Below are positions 33,645 through 43,880 of a DNA stretch of 64,000 nucleotides, piece by piece. Position 1 is the stretch's first letter. Each line of letters starts with the position of its first letter. Below the pieces are notes generated by a model. It was not told the origin of the DNA. It was given only the letters and a program-made list of their open reading frames with translations, and ran no database searches. Origin of the DNA: Sphaerulina vaccinii (Eukaryota > Ascomycota > Dothideomycetes > Mycosphaerellales > Mycosphaerellaceae); assembly GCA_022570795.1 (NCBI GenBank), contig JAKUDP010000018.1:62001-126000 (forward strand), given 5' to 3'. Made by a program: the position numbers and the translations under genes.

Positions 33645-34715
33645 CTATGCACGTACACTGGCATCTTTCTCCTCGATTGCGAAGAGCTGTGGTCCGACAT
33701 CTTTCACAGAGTCTTCCAAGCTTGTCCATTGCATTCTCAAGATTTCAACCTCTTTGGTAGTGTCCACACCAAAGTGAGTGTGCGCCTCTCTTCTTCCTGG
33801 CTCGCCGACCGGGATCCTGGACTTCCACTGCGAACAAGCTCCGCGAGCGACATCCGCAATCTCCTGAGTACAGTAAGCACCCGCCGCAAGCAGGAGTCTC
33901 TGTCGAACATCTTCATTGATAGTCAAAGCCTTCACATGAGCTGCAGCGACATCTCGAACATCCACCCATATAGGAGCCTTTGTTGGTGGCACCCTTCCTG
34001 CTCCACCTTGGCTAACCACATCCCATACGATCTTATTGCTCTCATTGAGTGCCTCCAGCGACGCAGGCTCGGCTCCTGGCAGGAACGGCCCAAACACCAT
34101 TGCTGGACACAAGCTCACGAGACCAAAGGAAAGAGTGCCAGCACGCTCCTCGATCCATGCCCAAGCTGTCTTCTCTGCTACAGTCTTCGCAGCTCGATAC
34201 GCCGTGGGTGCACTCGGTGCATTCACTCCATCTTCGTACGTCAAGGGAGACCAGTCTGCGCTTGTGTAGATCTTCCCCGGTGCAGCTCCTGCGCCTGCGT
34301 CGTATATGCTCGCAAAGCTGTTCGTGTGAAGCACACGTTTCACCTGGAAGTGCTGAGCGACGTTGAGTATAGCTTCCGTTCCTCGAACGGCTGGCTGGAG
34401 AAGATCATTCTCGAAGTCCGTGACCGAGTATGAGAATGGTGCGGCCAGGTGAAGGATGGCTTCCAGGGACTGGTCCTGCTTCTTGGTCCTTTCGATTGCA
34501 GTGATATACCCTTGCTGGTGTGTGATATCTTTCACGACGCAAATCTGGAGAGCTTTGTGGTTTTGGTGAACTTCTCTGACAGCAATAGCCTTGTATTCTG
34601 AACGCACTGTGCCTAAGACTTGGTAGCCGTTCTGGAGGAGTTGCGATACAACATGTGAAGCAATGAAGCCATTGGCTCCAGTGACAAGCACGAGAGCTGG
34701 AGACTGGACACTCAT
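33645..34715 (-). CDS. NAD(P)-dependent short-chain reductase (GRE2/dihydroflavonol reductase-like)
   Basis: A single exon of 356 residues. An extended short-chain dehydrogenase fold: TGANGFIASHVVSQLL at residues 13-28 binds the cofactor, HLAAPFSY follows, the catalytic Ser lies in HTNSFASIYD and the catalytic pair in YRAAK. The C-terminal half with VSLCPAMVFGPFLPG and WVDVRDVAAAH is typical of GRE2, dihydroflavonol-4-reductase and cinnamoyl-CoA-reductase relatives, which reduce aldehydes and ketones. Cytosolic. Promoter blocks shared with the GH1-like gene suggest common control. Confidence 0.92.
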   Translation of the reverse strand: MSVQSPALVLVTGANGFIASHVVSQLLQNGYQVLGTVRSEYKAIAVREVHQNHKALQICVVKDITHQQGYITAIERTKKQDQSLEAILHLAAPFSYSVTDFENDLLQPAVRGTEAILNVAQHFQVKRVLHTNSFASIYDAGAGAAPGKIYTSADWSPLTYEDGVNAPSAPTAYRAAKTVAEKTAWAWIEERAGTLSFGLVSLCPAMVFGPFLPGAEPASLEALNESNKIVWDVVSQGGAGRVPPTKAPIWVDVRDVAAAHVKALTINEDVRQRLLLAAGAYCTQEIADVARGACSQWKSRIPVGEPGRREAHTHFGVDTTKEVEILRMQWTSLEDSVKDVGPQLFAIEEKDASVRA

Positions 34716-34937
34716 GGTAACAGATCAAGCTCCACGGTGAAGCTGAGACAGAGCGTGAATGTCTACTGGCGACAAACCTGCACAGTCGATCTGCAGCATC
34801 AATGCATTTGCTTGCCTATCTTCCAGTCGCCCACTTGGCCCTATACATCCACTTCTCCAGCTTGCCGCTAAGGCTTCTCGCCTATCGAGGCCACTGTGGG
34901 GTCTTCATCTCAAAGGTGAGAAGCCCTCAGCGACAAT
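34716..34937. promoter_or_regulatory. Reductase promoter with GCCTATC motifs
   Basis: 222 bases between the reductase ATG and the 3' end of the MFS gene. It holds GCCTATC at 34814-34820, GCCTATCGA at 34880-34888, and the shared blocks CTGAGACAGAGCG (34743-34755) and ACAAACCTGCAC (34772-34783). Confidence 0.5.
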
Positions 34938-36452
34938 CTAGTACACGTATCGGAATGCAGGATTCGTCCGGTCCGTAAGGTCGTCCTCCGCCACCGTGTG
35001 CTGATTGGAAGTCTGAGAAGCCTTCGTCCTCGCGTTCCGCCATCCATACAGGAGTCTCAGCAAGACTGCAAAAACCATAGCTCCGACATTGACAGCTACC
35101 AACGTGATCTTCGCACTGATATACCCAGGCGCCTCATGAGCTCTAAAGGTCTGCGGCCCGATGATATTCGCAATCGAAAAGCCCACCTGGATCATCACGG
35201 TCGCAGCGATCCTCTTCGTATAGCCTTGTGTGTTCGCAGCGACAAGCGCGTATATGAGCGCGAGTGGTGCAACGACGAAGTTGACGAGGTATATACCAGC
35301 CAAAGAAGCGCTTTGATTGTCCTCGAGGAAGCACATCAAGCATGCTCCGATGACAGTCGGGACTTGGAGGAAGACGATGCAAAGCCAGCGAGGCACATCG
35401 TAGAGTATGGCGAATGTGCTGATCAGAGTCGCGAAGATTGAAACGACACCTGATGGCATGTTCAGTAAAGCAGATTGTTTGCTGTTGTATCCAAAGCCTG
35501 CCACGAGCGTAGCGCTGAAGGTTACGATGACTCCGGAAGGGACGAGAGTGAGTGTTGCGATCATGACCATGAGCCAGACTGCTGGATCTGTCAGGGCTTC
35601 GAAGATACCAGCTTTCTTGAAAATGCGTTTGCCATTGCCGGCTTGGTCGATGGTAAGGGCTTGCGAAACTTGTTGCTTCTCGGATGCTGTCAGCCACCGG
35701 GCTGCTTCCAAGCTGTTCGGCAAGAACAAAAGTACAGACACCGCTACCATGAGATTGGCGATTCCGACACAAATCATCATGATGCGCCAGCCTTCAAAAG
35801 ATCCTGGCGTCTTCGATCCGTGCTGTCCGGCCCAAGATATGAGACCTCCGACCATCTGGCCAGCTCCGAGACCACAATACCAGATGCCAATTCTAGGACA
35901 GGCTTGTCGTTTCGTATACCACTGGCCAGTAAAAAGTACCAAAGCCGGCGTGACAACACTTTCGCAAGCACCAAGCAGAACACGGAGCGTAGCCTAGGAA
36001 CAGTCAGCTCTCTCTCTATACACAGGTCCGTTCAACAGAACACCCACGATCCCAGCAAAATCCTTCGCAGCAGCCGAACAAGCAAGCAGTATTCCCCACC
36101 CCAACATATTGACCCCAAGAACTTTGCTCAAAGGTAATTTCTGCAGCAGAAAGCCCTGCGGTGCTTCTGCGACTCCATACGCGATGAAGAATGCCGTGGC
36201 CATCCAGCTGAAGTCTTGACCGTGCATGTTTAGACTCTTTTCCAAACCCATGACTTTGGCGTAGTTGATTACGACTTTATCGAGGAATTGCATGAAGTAG
36301 CATAGAAATGCTAGAGGCATGATGTGCCTGTCGATTTGAGTGTAGAGTTTGGCATCTTGAGTGAGAGAGGAGGTTTCGCCGGCTGAGATGCTGGATGTGC
36401 GTTCGAGGTCAATAATATTGGTCGGGTTTTTGATGTCGTGGTGCTTTTCCAT
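34938..36452 (-). CDS. MFS permease, DAL5/allantoate permease family
   Basis: Exons 36048-36452 and 34938-35993 give 486 residues from ATG 36452; ATG 36473 is an alternative. The intron (54 bases, GTGGGT donor) joins FAGI to ATLRVLLGACES in phase, which restores the helix 4 motif. The start of the transport domain (IDRHIMPLAFLCYFMQFLDK) and the motif PALVLFTGQWYTKRQ after helix 4 mark the anion:cation symporter family. Twelve helices are expected, at the plasma membrane. Substrates in this family are organic acids and small amides. Its place inside the cluster makes it the likely importer of the cluster substrate or an aromatic acid intermediate. Confidence 0.92.
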
Positions 36453-36778
36453 GATGCGGTATAGGTGTGGCATGCAGCTATCGGTATGTTGGTGAGAGAA
36501 GTGGACTTCCAAGTCATCGCCATCATGTACGAGATGTGGACGCAGTCCTGTGGCCTATCTCTTTGTTTCGCTTAGCATTGAGAACTGAACATGCAAGTCG
36601 CTAATCCTGGCTCCTTCGTGTCGTGCGAAGTTCGATAGGCTCTTGAGGTACATGTGGGAGCTTGCCTATCGTACTGCAGCTGATGTAGATCTATACTCGG
36701 ACGAGCTGCATGTCGTGCAACCCTCACACCTCTTGTCATCTTTGGGATTCAGCTCGCAGTGAAGCTTCCACAACCAAG
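36453..36778. promoter_or_regulatory. Divergent promoter, MFS permease / salicylate-hydroxylase-like gene
   Basis: Three GCCTATC copies in 118 bases: plus strand 36553-36559 and 36664-36670, minus strand 36634-36640 (which extends to GCCTATCGA). This is the densest group of the motif in the window and lies between two outward-facing genes. Confidence 0.55.
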
Positions 36779-38017
36779 ATGTCTGAACAACCAACTCCTC
36801 CATCTCGCTCCCTCAACATCGCCATCCTAGGCGCCGGCCTCGGAGGCCTCAGCGCAGCAATCTCCCTCCGTCTTCAAAACCACAACATAACAATCTACGA
36901 ACGCCGAGATTTCGCAAACGAAGTCGGAGCCTCACTCTCCTGTGCCTCAAACGGCTCTCGCTTTCTCGAAGAATGGGGTCTAAACCTCGCAGCCGCGAAA
37001 CCCGTGGCTCTAAGATCTTTGATTCACCATGATTGGGAAAGTGGCGAGGTCAATAAGCGGCATGAGTTGGGAGATTACAAGGAGAAGTTCGGAACAGATT
37101 ATAATAATTTCCATCGTGTGAATTTACATAATCTGCTGAAGAAGACTGCGGTTGAGAGGGGTTGTGTGCTGAAGACTTGGCATAAGGCTGTAGGGTTGGA
37201 CGTCGAAGCTGGAGAGGTGCAATTTGAGAATGGAGAAGTTGTGCGAGCGGATGTCGTGATCTGTGCTGATGGAATTCGATCACCGATGCGTGAGCAGCTA
37301 GGGATCAAGCCGGTAGTGACGCTTTCGGCATCATGTTGCTATCGATGCATTATCTCGACAGAGAAGCTGCTTGGACTTGGTCTTGATGAAGTCGTTGGGA
37401 ACGATGCGATCGAGTTCTGGGGCGGTTATGGTATCGATAAGGTTGTCATGTCAAATTGCAGCGACAACGATGTCGTTTCTTGTTATTGCTTCTATCCGGC
37501 TGCTCATAATGATTTGAGGGAAGACGGATGGAGCATTTCGACAACTCCGGAGAATCTGATAGCCACATTTCCGGGACTGGATCCGAGGCTGCATAAACTC
37601 TTTGCAAATGCTGAGGACATCAAGATGTGGAGGTTGTGTGTTCATGATCCATATCCGTACTGGACGAAAGGTCGTTGTACACTTCTGGGAGATGCAGCAC
37701 ATCCAATGCTGCCAGATCAGAGCCAAGGTGCTTGTCAAGCGATCGAAGATGCAGGAGCATTGGGCATCATATTCAGTGAGCAGTTCGATCATCTTTCTGT
37801 GCCGGAGAGGTTGCAGTTGTATGAGCAGGAGCGTAAGCCAAGGGTGACTCGAGTCCAAGAGGCTAGTGCCAGAGCCAGGACAGATTTGTCGGAGAGGATT
37901 GGTTGGAGTAGCAGTACCGATCGTCCAGGAAAGCTTACGATTGAAGAAGTCTGCGGATACGATATGAAGCAACATGTCGAGAGTCTGGTGAGAACGTCGG
38001 AGGTGTCGGTAGTGTAG
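36779..38017 (+). CDS. FAD-dependent monooxygenase, salicylate hydroxylase-like
   Basis: A single exon of 412 residues from ATG 36779; the in-frame ATG 36710 would add 23 residues without known motif. The FAD site is complete: LNIAILGAGLGGLSAAISL with GxGxxG, ITIYERRD, VVICADGIRS (DG motif) and GRCTLLGDAAHPMLPDQSQG (GD motif with the usual Pro). The last motif with DQSQGACQAIEDA is typical of the salicylate hydroxylase / 6-hydroxynicotinate monooxygenase group, which hydroxylate an aromatic acid, often with loss of CO2. Together with the neighbouring organic-acid permease it suggests use of an aromatic acid. Exact substrate not determined. Confidence 0.93.
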   Translation: MSEQPTPPSRSLNIAILGAGLGGLSAAISLRLQNHNITIYERRDFANEVGASLSCASNGSRFLEEWGLNLAAAKPVALRSLIHHDWESGEVNKRHELGDYKEKFGTDYNNFHRVNLHNLLKKTAVERGCVLKTWHKAVGLDVEAGEVQFENGEVVRADVVICADGIRSPMREQLGIKPVVTLSASCCYRCIISTEKLLGLGLDEVVGNDAIEFWGGYGIDKVVMSNCSDNDVVSCYCFYPAAHNDLREDGWSISTTPENLIATFPGLDPRLHKLFANAEDIKMWRLCVHDPYPYWTKGRCTLLGDAAHPMLPDQSQGACQAIEDAGALGIIFSEQFDHLSVPERLQLYEQERKPRVTRVQEASARARTDLSERIGWSSSTDRPGKLTIEEVCGYDMKQHVESLVRTSEVSVV

Positions 38018-38815
38018 CTCCGAACCACAATGACTCGCTGTCAGATCCTGCGCAACAGCATCCATCCACCGATTCCTAGGAGGATAAATAAGCTAAGACA
38101 GAGCAGCGTTTGCTTTATCAGCCGCTTCCATTTGGCCTTCCCGATCTCCAGATCCAGCCGCTCATCTGCTGGGTCGTCAGATCACGCTGGAGACATCTAT
38201 ACACCCCGCTCGAATGCTGAACGTGCACAGCTTGATGTTGTGAGGTGTAAGAAGTGCCGAGACGCTTGTTAGGTCCAGTCATCGTTGGATCATTACTCTT
38301 GCGCTGGCAAATCAGTCAGCTTAAGCATTGCCTGACGCATCCTCCATCTTGGTGCCTGATTAGGCAATCTAATACATCTCGAGGCAACTTTGCAGCCTAG
38401 GGTGGCATACTTTACAGCATCGGCTGCGATAGCTGGAAAAAGCTCTTTGAGTACCGCAAAGATGTTAACGATCAGAAATGGTATAGAGATCCACCAAGCA
38501 TTCCAAGTCGTATTGTACCAATATTGAGTGCTCGTTTCGCTTGAGTGATGAACGTCCTGTTTTCGATAGCCAGGGAACCACTTATCTCCTGGAATCGGAT
38601 TATGACGCAAATGTTCGCAGCACGAAGGCTAAAGAACGAAATTCTCCAGATGTCGAGGATGACCAGATGACCATGTCTTCGCTATCCAAAAAAGAGCAGA
38701 CAGCCACGATACTTCGGGAGGCTGCGAGAGCTACTTGCAGCGACCTACAAGTATGTCAATTAGTCAATTACCATGGGTTCAAAGAAGTTGATCTCTTCGA
38801 CCCTGATTCTTATCT
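38018..38815. other. Intergenic region
   Basis: No gene is supported. An open frame on the minus strand (38293-38610) lacks an ATG at its start. A degenerate copy of the cluster promoter block (CTAAGACAGAGCA, 11 of 13 matches) lies at 38093-38105. Confidence 0.4.
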
Positions 38816-39262
38816 CTACACAGAGTCTTTGCTCTGAGCTGCATAGATAGGAGCCGTTCCCAGAGACGTCAGAATTCCACCCCTGCCTCCAGATACAATA
38901 TGCATGCATCCAGACCATCTAGCCGCTGAATACAAGACATACACGTACGGACGATGAGATGGTGCTTGAGTGGTCGTAGCGCTGGTGGGACAGTTGTATG
39001 GCCGATATAGCTGATATGTGGAGCCGTCCAGGAGTCTTTGATCACCGGAGTTTGCGTTGAGTATTGTTGCAAGCTGTCTAGAGTTGACGACAGACTGAAT
39101 CTGTCCTTCTCCGTCTCGGGCTGCTATCTTGTCAGCAGCTGGAGCCTGCTTCGAGTGACGTGGTAGACGCAGTTTGATGGAGAAGCCGGCGACTGTCACG
39201 CCAGACAGCCCTGGTCCAGATGCCAATGGAGGAGGCCTGTGAAACACGAGTAGATTCATCTC
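38816..39262 (-). CDS. Hypothetical protein, weak candidate
   Basis: An open frame of 148 residues from ATG 39262. It is rich in Ser, Gly, Ala and Pro, has no recognisable domain, signal peptide or intron, and lies downstream of RPA2. Its amino-acid pattern is not obviously random, but there is no independent support. It may be noise. Confidence 0.2.
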   Translation of the reverse strand, partial: EMNLLVFHRPPPLASGPGLSGVTVAGFSIKLRLPRHSKQAPAADKIAARDGEGQIQSVVNSRQLATILNANSGDQRLLDGSTYQLYRPYNCPTSATTTQAPSHRPYVYVLYSAARWSGCMHIVSGGRGGILTSLGTAPIYAAQSKDSV

Positions 39263-39429
39263 TACAGTTCCTTTTGTTGTACAGTACTGTACATGCACGC
39301 TATCATCACAGAGAGCCTTCTCTGAACGCCTCTGCTATGCATGTATCTCCGATTCCGCGCACTGTCTCTATAACGCCACGCGGTAAACCATACTCGCTCA
39401 GTCCACTCCTCGCCTCGGCGAAAACTTGT

Positions 39430-42400
39430 TCACGGCCCAACGTCGAACTTCATCCTAATCCCCATAGCAGCCAATTCCACGTCCAAATACTTGAGTACAC
39501 CCGGTATAGCCACAACAGTAACATCATCTCCTCCGTACCACTTCTCTCCCTTTCTGTCTTGCCAGCAGAGACTCGTGGCGTCTTTATCCGTGGCTTTTCT
39601 CGAACATCGGCGACAACGCACTCGACCACCTTCTCGCCGCCTAGTGAACTGCCCTGAGCTAGGCTGAACACTCAAAAAGCTACCGCAGCTCTTGCAGATA
39701 TTGGCTTTCGTGTAATCACTGCAGTTCATAAGCCTGTCCTGCAACAAGAAACTCGTCCCATGAGCAATTAGCGCATCACGTTCCATCTCTCCAACTCTTA
39801 TACCACCACCCTTCGCCCTACCCTTAATCGGCTGCCCCGTAAGCGGCGTAACAGGCCCCGTAGTCCTCACCTGAAACTTATCGTTCACCATATGTCTCAA
39901 TCTCTGATAATACACCACACCGATATAGATATCCGCAGCAAGTTCCTCTCCCGTGATGCCAGAATACATGGGTTCGTTTCCATAATAATTATATCCTGCA
40001 CGTTTGAGTTGATGGCCGAAATATTCGATTGCTGTTTCGTTTTCTTTGTCTTTGAATTTGAAGGGTGTGGAGTCTTGTGCTAGACCGTGCAGGGCGCCGG
40101 ATTTGCCGGCGAGGGATTCGACGAACATCCCGATTGTCATTCGGGAGGGGAAGGCGTGTGGGTTGATGATTACGTCGGGTTGCATACCGCTTTCGGTGAA
40201 GGGCATGTCGATTGTTGGCCATTTTTGGGACATGACACCTTTTTGTCCGTGACGGGAGGAGAATTTGTCTCCGATGACAGGAGATCTGGGTATCCGGAAC
40301 CGGATTGAGATAGCTTGGAAAGGTTCTTTGCTGCCTAAAAGTTGTGGGTTAGCAAGTATCTCTGAAAGCAGGCTGTCTCATTAGTGTCTGTTCTCAAGCT
40401 CGACGCCTGAGAGAGAATTCGCTGAGACACCCCTAGAGAAAGGGCATGCACTTTGCTTACCAGTTTCGTTTCCAATAATCTTCACCTCTTCAATATAAGC
40501 CTCCTCAGCCTCCTTATACCGATGAATATGCGTCACACCATCCTTATTCTCATAGTCCCCCGTATGAGGATCCTTCACAACGGAATAATGTGCCGCAATA
40601 GCATCTCCCTCCTTGACTTTCATCCCAATGGCCGGTAAACCATCATCGTCAAGTGTAGCTCTCCATTGAGCTTTGATGAGTCCTGTAGGAGCGAAGCCAA
40701 AGACGGAACTGACTTGAGTACTCCTGCTACGTTTGTCTTCGTTGAGATCGACTTTTTTGGCTTTGTAGATCGTTCCGTGTCCGAAGCCGCGTTCGTGGGC
40801 AGATTTGTTCAATATCATGGCGTCGTCCATGTCGTAGCCTGTGTAGGAGATTACGGCTACTACTGCGTTGGTGCCGTTGGGGAAGTTGTCGAGACCGTAT
40901 TCGTTGTGTTTGGGAGTTCGGACCACTGGGGTTTGACCGGTTTGCAGACGGTAGGACTTGTTGTCCGTACGGTATTTCAGTGCTGTGCCGTAAGTACCCA
41001 TTGTTTGTTTGCCCATTTGGCACTGGTACATGTTTCTGGGCGACTGATTGAAGTTCGAGAAAGGCGTTTGGTTAGCGACGATTGAGAGGATGTTTGTCAC
41101 ATCAAACTCGACGTGTGACGAGTCTCCCGATACGATCTCCGGTTCTGTGCAAGCTATGCTCATGTAGGGCTGCTCGAAAGGTCCAATACGATCCTCTTTC
41201 TCCAGAGGCAAGTACTTCACAGGTCGAATCATTCTTGCGGCTTCCGAGAACATGTAAAGTCCGGGATACTGGCCTCCAGTACTCAACGGAACGTATCCGA
41301 TCTCGAGATCCAGAGGAAGTTTGTGGCCTCCTTCGACCTTCCAGTATCGTAGAGTGTCGTGGATCATCTTCGCCTGGTATGGAGAGCAGTAACCAAGAAT
41401 TCTGCCGTTCAGTTGAACGCTCACGCTATCATTGATACTCGCTTCCGAAGTGCGCGACACACCAAGCTGCGCAATCACACCAGGCAGATGTGAGATATCC
41501 GAATTCGAAGTTGCAATGATACACTTGTGTGCCAAATGATTGAGCAAACCACAAGGAGATCCATCAGGAGTATGAACCGGACACAGGAAGCCCCAACTCT
41601 CGGGTAAAAGCTTTCTCACTGTAGTCGTCTTGAGTTGCGCGAAAAAGGATCCTCTATGCACCATGCGGAAATGACTGATAAAGCGGTAGAAGTTGATCTT
41701 TTCTGCCACGACAGTGAAGCCACTCACTTGTTGCAGATCGAGGCCGGAAGGGCTGACCAGATTTCCAGTAGACATGAAGTAATCCAGTCCTTGTCCGAGA
41801 TTCTCGTTTGTTCTTCGAATCACTTTGTTCATGAAATCTCTTTCGAATTCCTTGCTCGTGAAAGAAGGATATTGGTTCTGAGCACCCCACATCGAAAGCT
41901 GAGCCCGGACGCCCGTCGTAAGCCACTCTTCGATGCGCTCTTTCACGATCATGCCGTAAAGGTGTCCAGGTAGAAGAATCTCCTGATTCTGCACAGCATC
42001 CGGATTGTCCACTGCGCATTCCCCTTCAACTAGTGCGTAAAGTTTCCTCGTCATGAAAAGCAGCATCCTGAACTTATCCATATCATTCGACTCAGTTACT
42101 TCATACGAGCCCAAATGCGGCAGCACGATCCGTCTGAGCAACTCCGCGCCAACGTCCTCATTCGAAACATCGTCAGGCATACCCAACACCGGACGAAATT
42201 TCTCTCCCAGATATGCTCTGCATTTCGCTTTCGTGTGCATGTTATACGGCTTGAAAGTTCGCAGTAGCAATTCCACTCGATCGATCACGAACTGTTTGGT
42301 ATCCATATCTTTCCCTCCAGCAGGACCGACGATTCCTTCGAAGATTTCGCGATCGTTTGTTTCTGCCAGAGCTTTCATGACCATAACCGCTGGAATCAGA

Positions 42401-43179
42401 TATTCGTTCTTTCTCCACGAGAATCTGAATGTAAGAGTCCCATCATTCAAATAATGCAACACATTCGTCTGAGAAGTCTGATCTGGCCTCACAGATCGAA
42501 TCTGTACACCGAATTTGGTATATGTGACACCTCGATTCACGAAAGATGGTCGGATAATCGCCATCGGATAATTCCTCCTGTTGACAATCAACATCCTTAT
42601 CAACTTTTCTATGCCATTCACGATGAAGTATCCTCCCAGCTCTTCCGTCTCTTCTCTCGCATTGACTAGCTCTTTCGGCGATCGACCTTCCAAATGACAT
42701 CTATTGGATCGCAACATGATGGGCAGAGTGCCGAAGTTGCGTACACTCTCCTTCCATTGTCCATCATTTATGCGGTATTCCAGTCTGCCTTCAAATCGTC
42801 CTCGGTATGTGACATGTCGTTCTCTGCACTCCACTGGCAGAATTTGTCGTCTCGTTGGTTCCGACTCGATTTTGTTACTCGAAGGTAATGAAGGCTTGTC
42901 AAGGAAGACACCAGCAATCCTCATCTGTAGTCGATTTCTCGGTCCATCGCTCTCTACTCGTGGGTTTCCGTCCAGAAACGTTTTCGTCCCAATATCTCGA
43001 AGCGCATGTTCGAGCTGTCCGTCGAAGATGCCATTGAATGAGTCGACATGCGGTCGTATCGTCTCCTGGAGTTGTGGATATGCGCTTTTGCCAGAAGGAG
43101 GATTTCTGAACAATTCTTCTCTCTTCAGCGTGTCGTATTCCTCCGACCACTGGCTCTTTTTGACAGTGTGGTGGGCCAT
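39430..43179 (-). CDS. RPA2: DNA-directed RNA polymerase I subunit RPA2 (RPA135)
   Basis: Exons 40461-43179 and 39430-40334 give 1207 residues, the usual length of the second-largest Pol I subunit. It forms the active-site cleft with RPA190 in the nucleolus and makes rRNA precursor. Hallmarks: YPQLQETIRPHVDSFNGIFD at the N-terminus (Pol I type), GGYFIVNGIEKLIRM, SWGFLCPVHTPDGSPCGLLNH, GYDMDDAMILNKSAHERGF, IRFRIPRSPVIGDKFSSRHG, and a C-terminal zinc ribbon with CKSCGS and CRRC. The intron is 126 bases, clearly longer than the other introns here, and is fixed by the join NETG to SKEPFQAISIRFR. No lesion is seen. It is head-to-head with ARL8. Confidence 0.96.
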
Positions 43180-43880
43180 AGCTTAACAGAAGGGGACACT
43201 CTTCTCCGTTATGTGAGGAAGACACAGAGACGCCCTCAACTCCTCCTCATCAGCATGGATATCAACATGGGTTGGAGATGGACTGTCAAAAAGTTCTTGT
43301 CGGAGTTAGAAGAGCTCGGTTTAGCCGACACGGGACGAAGCGAGTTCGGCTCGTCTCGTGGTGTTCTTCCCGCAGTCAACGCCACACCTCGAAACATCTC
43401 CCGCATTTCGAAGTGGGATGAGATTTGTAGTATCTTTGACCGTTACACCGGAGCTGCAGCCTTTGCCTGCTCGGGACTCCAAGCTCGTGCAAGCGCCACC
43501 AGAACACCATCGAACATTCAGAGCGGGCCTGTGTAGTTCAACATACTTATTACTATTACTATACCTACTACTTCTACTTGTAACTTCTTTGTCTTGTCTT
43601 CCGTTCTTCGGGTACTGGGTATCCTATAAAGAGAACTGCCAGAACTGCCAGAACTGCCTAAACTACTACCGCCGCCCCGTCCCACCCCGCTCTTCGTCGA
43701 ATTCTCTCTGGCCACTCAAGTTCAGACAACGGTTCCTTGTCATCCACAGATCGCTGCTTCCTTCACTGGTTCCAATCCAACTTACTTCGAAAAAGTACCG
43801 GCGCCATACTTCGACCGACCCAAGCGGAAACCCTCTATACTGCACACGAACCAAGATACCCGAAGACAAGCCCAGCCAGT
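43180..43880. promoter_or_regulatory. Divergent promoter, RPA2 / ARL8
   Basis: 701 bases between two outward-facing housekeeping genes. It is pyrimidine-rich toward ARL8. An open frame with ATG 43257 (93 codons) has no motif and is not called. Confidence 0.4.
43632..43658. repeat. Three tandem copies of AGAACTGCC
   Basis: A 9-base unit repeated three times exactly in the ARL8 upstream region. Confidence 0.9.

Noticed and set aside
33729..34433. Plus-strand open frame of 234 codons opposite the reductase
   Set aside because: Entirely antisense to an intact short-chain reductase with all family motifs.
39278..39293. Perfect 16-base palindrome TGTACAGTACTGTACA
   Set aside because: About one such palindrome is expected by chance in a window of this size and it is not tied to a gene start.
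43048..43536. Plus-strand open frame overlapping the RPA2 5' end and its promoter
   Set aside because: Mostly the complement of RPA2 coding sequence; the part from ATG 43257 has no motif and no homology I recognise.
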